Origin: Linepithema humile
Taxonomy: Eukaryota > Arthropoda > Insecta > Hymenoptera > Formicidae
Assembly (NCBI RefSeq): GCF_040581485.1
Contig: NC_090130.1
Span: 8,184,001 to 8,248,000 of the forward strand
DNA length: 64,000 bases
Direction of reading: 5' to 3'
A program made the translations under genes and the position numbers. Below are positions 12,001 to 25,267 of the stretch, piece after piece. Below the pieces are notes generated by a model that had not been told where the DNA came from, did no database searches, and saw only the letters and a program-made list of their open reading frames with translations. Position 1 is the first letter of the stretch. Every line of letters starts with the position of its first letter.

Positions 12001-15000
12001 CTTTGTGATCCTGCCACGTTTTGCGCGAGCCACGATTTTAATCCGCAAAATCTATGCTCGTAACCTACATCGTAAACGTCACGCGATATTACATCCGGCA
12101 TCTCATCGCTCGACGCACTAGATGGAAATTGCTTGAATACATCATATCTCTTCGTGTACCTGTACTCACATCATTCGCCGATACGCCACACCATATCATG
12201 TAGTGTTGAATAATACGAGGTCATGCAAATGCATCTCGTTTACACGCCATTCTCACATCATCCGCGAAGAACGCGCATCGCGATGTCGCACGCCACACGA
12301 CATCGTTGATCGTTATTTAATCGGTTTCTGTATTTTGACCGATTGGCGAATTGTCTCGCATATTGTGACAATATTCTTCACAGCAGGAACAATGCTTACT
12401 CGAAGCCATCCATGTACACCGAGTTGCACACCGATGGCAGTCTATCCCTGATTTTCAATTCTATCGAGGAGAAGCAGGCTGGCAAATACACTTGCAAGGG
12501 AACTTATACACGCAACGAAAACATGATGGCAATTGTGACGATCGATACCATTAGTGAGTATAAAATAGCAATTAAAATCTCGGCTGGTGCTTTAATTTTT
12601 GTGGGAAATTATTCCGATGGAATATCCCTTATTGAGGTATCGAATAATGTTTAATTAATTTCGTGATAGAAGAAATCCGTAGAGCATATATGATACACGC
12701 GTGAATTTATCATAACAGAATTTATAATAACAGAATTTATTAAAACTTTATTGAAAACTGCGTATGTACTTTCCAATTAAATAATGCAAATAATGAAACA
12801 ACAGATAGTCTAATTTTCAGTTATTGAACTTTATAACGATGAAATGTGGGATTTTTCGCGGATTTAAAGCTCCTAAATTTGATATTTTTTCTCGAAAAAT
12901 TTATTCAATATATGCAATATTCTTTACAAAAGAGAAATGCTCAATTTGTTACCAACAGTCGCAATCACATGGGACAACGCACCGGAAAACCAATATCCCA
13001 TTCTGGGAGAAGACTATGCTGTTCAGTGTCAGGTACGCGCCAGACCTTCGCCTTCGATCGATTGGCTTTACAACGGAGAATTGATCAGAACAAACGATCA
13101 CTACGTCATAGAGCCTTACTCTTTGAAGATCAAGAACGTTCAAGAGTCCGATGACGGTGTATACACTTGTCGTGCATCGGTGCAAACCACCGGAGAATTG
13201 AAAGAGCGACCCATTCGCGTTGAGGTACTGTAATTAATATCTTAATTAAATAGTATTGAATTCTTTCTTTAAAAAAGCACGTTACACCTATATATTTCGA
13301 TAATAACGAAATTCATCGTCGCCACTTTTTTACCAATTAGTTCTTTCGTTGCGCTCAGTTTATATCGTGAGCGGTGAAGATTTTGATAAAATTTGATTTA
13401 ATCAGTTGTGCATTTTCTTTTTATACTGTATTTAATATTTTTAAAAAATCGTTTTAATATATACAGCCAAAAGAGCAAGAGCTGGATCGATTTGCTCAAA
13501 AATTCCTTTTATTTATTATAAATTTCTACAGACGTTTCGGCCAAGGTACGTGGCCATCTTCAGTGTAATACAAAAATTATAAAATTTAGTACATGATTAG
13601 AAAAGCGTTGGTACTATTTTTTGACTGAGGAAACGCATCCTGTGATAAAACGTTTTATAATACAAAAATTATAAAATTTAGAACATGATTAGAAAAGCGT
13701 TGGTACTATTTTTTGACTAAGGAAACGCATCCTCTGATAAAACGTTTTATCAGAGGATGCGTTTCCTTAGTCAAAAAATAGTAGCAACGCTTTTCTAATC
13801 ATGTACTAAATTTTATAATTTTTGTATTACACTGAAGATGGCCACGTACCTTGGCCGAAACGTCTGTAGAAATTTATAATAAATAAAAGGAATTTTTGAG
13901 CAAATCGATCCAGCTCTTGCTCTTTTGGCTGTATATAATAAAACGATTTTTAATTTAATTAAGGAAGAGCAATAACCAATTATTATTTGCATTTTTAATA
14001 TTTTTAAGGCTAAATTGCGCATATATTACATAATTATTAAGTTTTTTACCGCAATAGTTTTTGTATATCAATTATCATGAGCTACTTTTGATTTAATTTT
14101 CACAAAACTCACGCGAGAAACTTAACTTTCCAAGTACTTATTTGATCCACAATTTTGTTTCAATAATGTTTTTTTAAATTAACATTTATAGGTGCACATA
14201 AGACCTACAATCGATGAGATTTTGAGTCCGGTGGACATCGTCGAGGGTGAGAACGCGAACATCGAGTGCAAGGCCAAGGGCAAGCCGCCACCGACAATCT
14301 CGTGGATCAAGTCGATCAGCCAGCAGAATCTTTCCAACGCCGATCGCTTTGGTGTGAATCCAGTGACGGGTCAGCTTACTATCACCAACGTGCACCGCGA
14401 CGATGCGGGCGAGTACCAGTGCATTGCGGAGAACCGCGCCAATATTACCAAGGCCAACATTCAGGTGAACGTGATTGTCAAACCGAAAATCATGGAGTTT
14501 GAGAACAGGACCTCGGTGGAGGGCAAGAGAGCGCAGATCGCGTGCAAAGCCTTCGGCCGGCCACCGCCCTCGGTAACGTTCCGAAAATTCACGGCCAACA
14601 AACCGTTCACGATGGGCGTTCAACCCAAGGACGATCGAATCATCATGGAGAATAAAACGAACGAATTGAGCGGCGAAACTATTGGCATCCTGACGATCGA
14701 CAACGTTCTCACCGACAACGACGGTCTGTACGAATGCGTGGCGTCGAACGTAGGCGGCGTCACCTACAAGAATGGCCACTTGACTGTCGAATTTCCGCCA
14801 TCCTTCCGCAGCATGCCGAACGTCACTGTCTATTCGTGGAATCAACGACCGGTTAATCTCACTTGCATTGCCGAGAGCATACCGAATGCGACAATAGAAT
14901 GGCAGTTCGGCCATAATCCAATTGATCGGCTTGAGGAATATACTGGAGGATACATCAAGCAAATCGGCAACGGGCCGTACTCAGTTCTCAGAGTGGAGCC

Positions 15001-18000
15001 GTACAACCAAAGGTTGTACAACTATTACAGGTGCGTCGCTACAAATACGCACGGCAAGCGAGAGATTTTGATAGAGCTGAGAGAAGCGAAGGTACCCGAC
15101 AATCTCCGTCAGGTCAAGATGATCGAAATGACAGCCACAACGATCCAGTTTGAACTGATACCGCCAGAAACTAGAGATCTGCCCATTGAAACTATCACCG
15201 TGCAATACAAAGAGAACACCCGAGAGACCTGGATACAAGCGAGAAACAAGACGTGGGTTATCGGTAAGTTTTTTTTTTTTTTTTTTTTTTTTTGAACAAG
15301 ATATTCTTTCCAATTTTTAATCAGTCGAATTTAACAGATTAAAAAACTAAACTAGAAAAATTCATGAATCAGATTTGAGACTTGGTATTTGAATTCTTCG
15401 AGAATTCTTAGATAATTAATCCCGTTTAAACTAATTTGTCGAATTAATTAACTCGGTTGTGTCTGAGATCACATGTCGCGATCTTTATGCTAAATATATA
15501 TTTCTTAACTTAACTTTGATGTTATTTATAAGGACAGCGTGAAAAATCGTCCGATAGAAACTGCGGTGTTACGTATTTACATGCAAAAACAACAACAAAT
15601 GATGCAATACAAAGTAGGATACTAGGTTGATATTTTAAATCTCAGAATGGTCGATCGCTGCTTTCCGTGTGACTTGATACTTATGTACCGATTGCCAAGC
15701 TCCTGAAATTATAATAGGATGGATGTCACGCGATCAATCGTCCCACTTTGCAGGTTCCGTATACGTCATCGAGGATTTAAAACCGCAGACGAACTATGAG
15801 TTTCGATTTGCAGTAAGGAACCAAGTTGGTATGAGCAACTGGGGTTCCAATTACGTTGAGACTATGCCCGGCAGGACGGTGCCGAACATACCGCGATTCG
15901 TGAGGAAGAAGTCACTCACCGATTACGAATTGTCGCCGTTCAACAACCAGTATGAGCTCAGCTGGGTGACGCCGCCTGATAACGGCGAGCCCATAGATAA
16001 GTACCTGATCAAGTATTGTGAAGTAACGCCCGGCACTTTCCAAGTGTTGGAGAACACCTGCGAGCGTACGGAAATTAACTCCCAGGGTAGGACAAGGCAG
16101 TATCTGAAGATGCTGAGGTCCGAAACCTTCTACAGAGTCGAGCTGCAGGCTCACAATGTGATGGGGTACAGCAAATCTGGAGTCCTCTCTTTTAAGACGG
16201 CTAGAGGTGAGTTACAATCTTTGCAATTGAATTCTCGGTGTCTCTTCGATCCAACGTAATTACTGCTATGACGTATTTATATTTCTCGTAATGATTTCCA
16301 CTCGAGATATAATTCCCTCTGAGATATTTGTGCACGAAGCTACTGCACCGAATATTTTTTTTCTTCGCGATATCTTCAGATCGTTTGTCAGTTTGTCGCC
16401 CCTGTTTTTGTTTATTCAAGAAGGAGGGTAAAGGGTTTGAGGTCTTTCGTTTCTCTCGCCTGGGAGGGTTTTTCGCTCATTTCAATTATTTTTTTTATTC
16501 CTTGATTTTATCAATCATTTGAATTTTTCTCTATCGACGGCAAAATCATCTTGTTATCGCCAGAAAGGCCTAAATGATTACTTCGCTCGCTGTTCATTTA
16601 TTTAAACAATTTTGTGTTTCATTTGTGACCATATTAGTAATAATATTTTAGTAGATTGTAATTTTATTAAAAAATACGTTTTTTTTTTTTTAAATATTTT
16701 TATCGTAATTTTTATATTTTTCTATTTTGCCAATTTACTTCTGAAAGCTTCATCTTGCATTTCTATCTTCGAATATATAATACGTATTTTATAAGAATAA
16801 ACAATTTTTATATATTAATATACTCAAAATGTGAGTATTTCGATATATTTCGAATCTGTTGTCTCGTACATCTTCGCATGTTACAATTTTTATCTTCCAT
16901 ATCTTACGCAAAATAGAAAAATATTTCGATGAAAGTAGTATAAGCCGATTTCTTCTGGCGTTAATCAAGATTGTAGGATTTGGAGAAGCCCTCAGATCCC
17001 TCGACCCTGCGCAAGACACGAACTAGCTAAAGCTACCCGGTGACCGTCGGCTTGTAGAGAACGTTAGAATGTTTTACGTGACGACGAAATCTTACTGGAG
17101 CGGGGAAGATTTTGTTTACACAGAGCCTTTTTATCCATTCAGAAACTGTGGGCAGCACTGTGGACTACACAGTAGTATCTGATGCTGGTGATACTTGCAA
17201 GATCGCCGTGGCCGCCATTACCGCAGCAGTAATGCTCCTATCTCTAGCCATTTAGAGTCGTCGTCAGGGATATTAGCTCCTCGCGCGCTAATCCTCCTCC
17301 GTTTTGTTGTCGTGAAACGCGCGTGATAGGAAGCGAGGCGAGTTTCGCCGACCGTACAAGCGAGAGACACACACGCTCCACTAATATTAACACACACCCC
17401 ATCGTGATTTTCTGCGGCTCTCTCGTGTTTCGTCCGAATCTGATCGGCTTTACCTTAGGTGAATCTCGGAGGCGGAGTGAGTTTACGAAAGTTTCGAGTG
17501 CGAGACACGACGGCGAAAGTTAATCGCGGGAACATTTATACACACTATTGTGTCGTTCATTTATATCCAGTTAGTAGTAAAAAAAAAACGAAATCGACAA
17601 CGAAGAAGCTAAGCAATTCGACACGTTGACACGGGTACATTCCGAAGTAAAACGAGAGGTAGCATTTAAGTGGGTTTTGTATGATGAAAAGCGCGAGGAA
17701 AGTCGTGAAGCGAACTGTATTTATACTTATTCTTTGTTAAATGCTCACTTTTTTAGCATAAACGTACTGGTATGTTTGCTTTCTTTAATTTTTTTTTTAT
17801 CTCTTTTTTTCTTTTTAAGTTTAAGGCTGTACTTTCTGGTGACTTGTAAAAGACGGGTGCTGGCAGTGCGCAAAAGATAATATGTAATCAAGACGTTTGT
17901 ATTAATTACTTTAATTCGTGCTCCATTTTTTTTTCTTCTTTTTTATCAAAGCCAGACTCTCAATTTTCAACAAAGTTTGAGATAAGTCACGACAATGCAT

Positions 18001-21000
18001 CGAATTTTACAGTTAGCTTTTGTACGGTATCTTATAGCGATAATTAGAAAGAAATGTGCTTCCTTATATATGTACGTTGGTTCGAGCATAAATTATTGAA
18101 TAGGTGTGTGGCTATACGAGCGTGAGATTATAAGGTAGTGACTATAAGCGTGCTACTGCCCTAAATTGCCAATTACGTCTAGCAGGAAAGAGAAAAAGTC
18201 GATATTAAAAACGAATGGCCACGTTACAAATTGTGGCGACTCGTACAAATCATGCACGACTATAATATAATAACGTACTTCGTTAAATACTTGCAATTCG
18301 TACACCGTTTGCTGAGTTTGCCGATTAATATACGTCGAGAGTATTTTTAGACGAAAAACTTTTTTCACGTCTTCTGCGATCTGACTTTGACAAGAGCTGG
18401 TTGAAACACACGTTTGCCAATGATAAAACGGAATATGAGGGAGAGAGAGAAGAATAATACAGCGATTAAGGAAATGCAATTAAAGAGTATTCAGATACTC
18501 GCGGAGATCCATCATGGCTGTCAGAAAAACATTAATGAACTTACAAATGTAAGAAACGATAAGAAGAATTACGGTCCTTGTTAATATCTCTATAAAAAAA
18601 AAAAAATCCGTTTTTATCGAAGCCGCGAAAGGCAACGTTTTACTCCTTCGTACGGGTCGACACTTATATGCACGCTTTCGCGTCCGTGCAATGCTCTTTT
18701 ACGAGCCCAAGAATTTCACACGAGCGCGCGGAACTTTTTACAAAGTCGCGTCACGCACACAGGATCCCGGAAACTTTAATCCTAGAACCCGATTCTCTGT
18801 CTAACGCGAACGCAGATCTGAAGGCTATGAAGAAACGGTAGTGTGATAAAAGCGTAAAACGGTAGCAAAATATGTAATATATTTCGGAGCCATTTTATGC
18901 GAAAAATTTAAATTCCGATATTTTATTCGTGATATATTTGTGTGCTTTAGCATTATATAGTAATAAGATAACGCCAAATTTCTATAAGAGTAACTGACTT
19001 GATATGATTTATATGAAATCTGATTTACTTGGAGTAGCAATCTCAAATCTCATTTATCTTGAAACATGGTTATACTTAATCCTGCAGTCGGGTTTTAGGA
19101 TTAATCGTGAAGTAGAACTCAAAAAAATTCGCACGTACGGGAGTCCGACGGTTCACACGACTGGCAGACTGGCAGTTTTCTTTTCCTTTGTTTTTTGTTT
19201 TTTTTTTTACGTTGGATTGATTTCGTGCGATTGCATATAATTTTTCTCTCCTCTCTTGCCCTTGATTTGTTTATCATTTGCAATTCTTTTTTTGGGAAAT
19301 CTCATTCAGTCATTAGTTTCGCTTAATTAGTTTTGAAATACGTGTTTAGTGTACGCATGATCTGTGTGTTACGATCATTACGATTATATGATTCTTATTA
19401 CATTTACAATATAATTCTAAATTTATTATCGCTGCAATCCTTACGTATCGATAACCGCCGCTACTGACAGTAGCCGCCATCACCGCTACCGTAATTATCA
19501 CTAGTGACCACTGTCGTGATTAATCACTAATCTCGGATGATAACAGGAATTGAGAGCGATCTAATTTCGATGAGTTCAAATTTGCGAGAGGCACGCGAAT
19601 GTGAGCCAATAGATAGAATAATTGGAACACTTAGGTGAATTGCTGCATTAAATATAACAATGAAATATTCTGTAATAAACCAGATTGACCAGAGAATCTC
19701 AAATAAATCGGATCTGAATTAATAAGATTATGCGATAGCGTTTCGATGATATAAACGAATAACAGTTAACAAAATATAAATAAGTATTACAAAATTATTA
19801 TGATTTTAAACTATTGTCAACTTCATGATTATTGACCGCGTAACTTTAACGGTGGAAATTCACCGAATATTCCTTTCAACCGTTGGAAAGTTTTTGCGAT
19901 CATACTTTTCAATGGAAAAGCGCGACAATTGGTGTAAAGTGCATTTTTCCTTTCGCGTCGAAAAATTGAACTCTGCGAAATTATACGATTTCGATCCTGG
20001 GATGAGAGACTACAAAAGGAGCGCGGTTCGATCTCGAAGGCCTGGTCGTATCCGGAACGGGCGGTCTTTTACCTCAAGTGCCTGTACACATACATACACA
20101 CATATATACGCATTGATCGCCTCCTCGAGGTTCGCGCGAAAACACCGACGATCGATCTTGATGTGACGAGGTCTTCGACCCATATCTTTTTTACGTACTT
20201 TTTATGTCTGTTCGCAATGCCTGGGTTCTTAGATAATAGTCCACAACGCATGGCATGCGCTTTGTTATCATCCACCCCTCTTTTTTTTTCAACTTAGCGA
20301 TGCGTCGCGCCAAGTTTCGTCGGCGATGTTCCCATTCCACACACGACGTTCCCGTTTCGATGGAGAACGCGAAGAACGTGGAGAACCCGTCCGCAAGTTC
20401 TTCGGCGTCTCTCCGACAAAGATGATCGTATCGGATTTTGATGATGAATTTTTCTAGCCAACCTGAAGTCGACTTTTTGTAGCAAGAATTTCAAAAATTA
20501 TGTAATCGGGGATTTAACATTGACAATTGAAATATGTTTCCGGAAGTTGAAACTTTGAATTTATTATTTAATTAAATTGACAGATTAATATTCGCCAACT
20601 ATTTCAGCCTTTTTTCCACTTATTTTCAGCAAACTCAATTTCTGTGGAGATATTATATTTTTTTGAGCGAAGTGACGGAGAGATATTTAATATTGAAAAT
20701 TGGAAAATTTCTGATGATTAAATTTTGTGAGTTATAAAAGATAGATTTCATATTTATTCAAAAAATCCGTCATTAAAATTCGACACGATCAAAATGAAAT
20801 GGATCACACACACACACACACAATCGAACATAGTGTAAGATCCAATCCGCATTGATCACCGATTATACAGAATAATATTATCAGTAATATCACGACAACT
20901 CGAAATATTTCCTCTTGATGTTCGCATAATATAACAAACCACTATCGAGATTGAAGCACACGTGGGCGTACTGGCGTAAATTTATATACAAGCAGAGAGG

Positions 21001-24000
21001 CATCGGCAAATCTTACGAAACTCCGGTTACGGAAATAGCAACACTCCCGCAAATACAATCCGATATCTTGGAACCGAATAACATCCCGCGTGTCTCTGGA
21101 AGAAAAGGAAGAAGATATCGCGTCTATAAGAATTCACGAGAGCGGAAGTGAATCGCATTAATACAACTAAAATCTTCCTCGGCCAGTTTATTTCATTCAG
21201 CCTCTGAGCGGCGGAATGATATCGATTGACTTGGTTCCAAGCTATCACACCGTCGTATCGATAATGTTATCGCGAGTGCCGACATATATAGAGACTGTAA
21301 TCGCAAACATCGTAGTTAGATGCAATGATAGATGGACCACGACGAACAACGAGCTCTTTACTTCCGTTTACAGTCGAACCGTCGTAAAAGTTCGACTCAG
21401 ACTTCAGTCGACGGGAAGACACGACAACGACGATTTTTACGCGCAAACGCGCTGTTTTACCTCCCGTGACAATAAACTCCCAGCGTAACTTCGGAAATGC
21501 CGCGAAGCGGAGAGGAACGCGTTGTAGTCGCGCGATCGCGGATAAAGGCGCCTTTTGGAAGACGCTTAAAGTCGGCGCGCGGGCGAAGGACGAGCGCGGA
21601 GCCGGGCGGAAGGCTTTAAACCGATAAGACAATGTCGGCGAGCGGCGGCGGTCCTGAGGACAGAAGACAACGATCGAGTGAGAGGTGGGGGAGGGGGGGG
21701 GTCGATGGTTGCCGAAATGGCTTCCTCCCATCCTCATGAATCTTCCTCGACGAGTTTTCCTCTTTTCCGGCGGAAATCGCCGGGCGAGCTCTTCCTGGCG
21801 AGTCCGGGAGAGCGATTGTGACTGAAACTGGCCGGACGAAATCCCACGAATTCGCGCTTTGTCTCGATAAAAGGATTCGCGGAATTGCAACGTATCGATT
21901 TAGTACGCTCGCTTCGACTCTCGGTCTTCCGTTATTTCAATTTGTCGAACAGAATCGCGCAATTCCGCCCGAGTCTAATCAAGTTTCGTCCCGACGATAG
22001 AGCGTAAAGAAGTTGTAAAGTCATTTCTCAGACACTTACCTAAATGTGAATCGCGATGCCAGTGTCGCTAAATCACGCTGAATCCGATTTTCATCCCGCG
22101 CGTCTTTTTCTTCCCTTTAATTCGCTCCGCAACGATACGCCGTTTCCCCCGAAAGTTAGACAATCGAATTTATGACGAAAATACGCGTCGCTGAACAGTT
22201 CCTTCGCGCTAAAGAGATACAGCAATTCGGCAGCAGACAGCTGCATTTAACATGAAATGCGCGCGACGGGAGAAACTGTAGTCACGAACAAACGGCTCTT
22301 TATGCGCGATTGTTCGACGTTGTGTCGCGATTCGCGCGGACTAATTACGCGGACGTGCAGTTCGTCGCCCCCTCAGCCCCCCTCAGCACCATGCCAAGGG
22401 GGCGGAGACGGGCGTGTTTGCGGAGAGCCTCAAACCAGAGACGCGACCCTCCGCGCAATCCGCAGGATCAATCGATCCTCGATTCTTGCGCCGCGGCCGG
22501 GATTGTCTCTGCCGGGAAATCAAGTTGGGCTTTGTTTTGCGCCACCGAGGATCGATCCCATCCCGCACACGAACTGCGCCGCGTCGCGTCCGGATAAATT
22601 GCGAGCGTATAAATGCTCCGTTCGTCGACGACGACTCATTGTTCGCGCGCACGTTCGCTTTCATACGGACGCTTCGAGCACCGGCATCATCATCTCGAGG
22701 ACGCGATTGCGAGGGGAAATTAATTAGCGGGGAATGCGGGATTATTCCGATCGACTCGCCCTGTCGAGTGATAGTACGATTATCCGGAATTTATCTTGCG
22801 GGAGAGAATAGCGTCGTACAATAAAACGAAGTAATTGCGAACAATTGGAAGTGCGATGATTTCACGCCGATAAAATCAACATTCAATTTCTAGTAATTTT
22901 AGCTGACGATAAAAAAAATCAATCTTTTCAAGTTAAAGTTATCTCCTTCGATATTGAACAGAAATGATTTATATAATTGTTTAATTTCTGTTTATTTAAT
23001 TTTTTTTAACTTTCGGACCTTTCAGCTTTCGCAGCATAGAAGTCTTTCTCTCCGATTGTTTATGCTTTATTTGTCGTTTTCAATGAATGCAATTCCCACG
23101 TTTCGCGAAGCGTCCCTCGAGAGATGTCGAAATAATGCGCGCCCGAGTATACACACAATCTCGACGTGTCTATGTTGAAGCAAGAAATTTCCCAGCAGCA
23201 ACAGCAGCTGGAGTGTTTCTCGTTACGGAGATAATCTCTCCGCGCGCGCACAAATGGATCGCTCGAGAGAGAGAAAGGGAGAAGAGCAGCGTGTGTTTGC
23301 GCTGGCTGATGCGCCGAGTCCATTCTCGAGTATCCGTGTGACTTCGCGGGGGGATGTAGAAACAAGGAAACAGGGCCGAATAGGTACACTCGCGAATGTG
23401 AATCGCGTTCGTGGAACCCCTCGTACTCGCTTATAAATAGCCGCTGCTCGAGAGGATCGGAACGACGGGAGAGACGGCCGGAATGGCGGGAAACGCCGAA
23501 CGGGAGAGACGGGCGAGCGTAAGCGCGATACTCCGCGATCTATTTCCGATGAGTGTCCCGCGATTTCCGCGCGACTTCGCGTGCCAGCTTCGCGAAAACC
23601 CGCGCGCCATGGCGGCGCCGACCCTTCTGCCTCGAAGAGGGTATTGAAATCGCCTCTTTTTTTCTCGATTATATTTCAATTTCCAGTAAATTGTTTCGAT
23701 TATTGTTTCGCGTATCGAAAGATGCGCCGCGCGCGAATGATTCAAAGGGATGAAACGATGATAGAAATTCGTTTGCTCGAAATTGAATTCATTAACCCGC
23801 TCGCAAGGTAATTTTATTGCCCTCTTAAGTAATAGAAGAGCTTAATGAATGTTAACAAAAAGTATCGAGCGCCCCGCGTATAGTCGCAGTTCGGTGTTGT
23901 CCAGCTAATAAATAGCCGGCCATACTCGCGATAAAGCCTTCCGCCGCTGCATTAGTCCACTTTTTGCTGCTTTTAATTTTTTTTTTTTTCCCTGTTATTT

Positions 24001-25225
24001 CGTTTAATAATGGCCGAACAGGTTTCAGACATTTTTCCGGCGCATTGAACAAAGTCTCTATAAACATTTTTCTCGTGGAAAGAGAAAATACGTCGAAACC
24101 AAAGCAGTAATAAAAACCGAAGCGCTTTTGTAATTGCTTATTGACGCCGTTTTTTTCGCAGTCTACGCGCAATGTCCGAGCGGCGGAACTGTTTTTCCGC
24201 CACGAGGTAATTTCGGGCCTGTGAATGGCAAACAGATTGTCCTGAACGGGATTAAAGAATGATCGCGCCGACTCAGAATTAGGCACGTCATGACGCGGAC
24301 TGAAAATAAACCGGAATGCGAAATCGAATTTCAACGCGGCCGTTCGATTCTCCTCGCCGCTCCGGTTGCTTTTACGAGACATTTGACGGTCGTGCGTGGT
24401 GATCCCATAGTTTTTTTCCTATTTTTTTTTTTATTACGATACCGCCGACTCCGCTCGTAGCTTCCGAAGGGTTATATGTTTACACGTCCCACACAGATGA
24501 GTACACACACACATACACACACACACACACACACTCACGATATACACAACATGTATATGTACAAACGTATATATAAAAAAAATATACATATATAGATAGA
24601 TAGATAAAAAACATTTACATACGTTCTAAGGATATGTACTAGCCTAGTGCCTACGTATTTATGAAGAGGATAAACTCATATAGCTCGTTCTTTCCTTGTG
24701 CGAAACATTCAACATTGTAAATATAACGGAACGACGTAAAAAATATATGTGAATGTCTAAGGAGATAAAAAAAAAAAAAAAACAGAAAAAGAATATAGAT
24801 AGACGAATCCAGCCAGCGGAGAAGCCACCTTCAAATTGTTCCTCGTGTCGAAGTTTCTCGATCCTACGAATTTCCGGAACGGAGGCGACCGAGAGCGAGT
24901 CGCGAAACGGGGGAGAAAAATTTCGAGGACCAAGACAGACGATTCGTCCGACCTTCGGGAATTCGGCAGCGCGAAGAGTCCGTTTGGCCGCGCGTTTCGC
25001 AATTTGAGATGGTTTCTTTCTCGGCGGTCTTGTTTATTTTTTCGCTTGTGTCATACACACCGCCTCTTTACTTTGTTGTAATAAATAACCACGGGAAGCG
25101 ACGCGCGCCGCCGAAAATGGTAAATATCCCTTAGAGTACAAGCAAGTGCAAAATGTGGCCGCTAACTAACGTAGTTGAGAGCTCTGTTAAGAACTGGTAG
25201 TGAGATTGAGAGAATGAGAAACGAG

Positions 25226-25267
<42 letters not shown>

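Larger units (their letters stand above)
13443..13952. mobile_element. Foldback (long inverted repeat) element in a Fas2 intron
   Basis: The sequence is a near-perfect palindrome centred between 13743 and 13744. The outer ends pair as AATCGTTTTAATATATACAG against CTGTATATAATAAAACGATT, and the arms are about 200 bp. The left arm carries an extra tandem copy of a 92 bp segment (13567-13658 and 13659-13750); the right arm has only one. No protein is encoded. Each arm carries a hammerhead-like motif. The element lies between exons 4 and 5 and does not affect the splice sites. It could be an inverted dimer of a non-autonomous retroelement. Confidence 0.85.

Noticed and set aside
20000..20060. tRNA-like GGTTCGATCTC string
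   Set aside because: It resembles a T-arm, but no acceptor, D-arm or anticodon stem can be folded around it.
21267..21890. 207-residue open frame on the minus strand in the Fas2 intron
   Set aside because: It is Arg-, Ser- and Pro-rich as expected from CpG-dense DNA. It has no recognisable domain, and similar open frames exist on the other strand.
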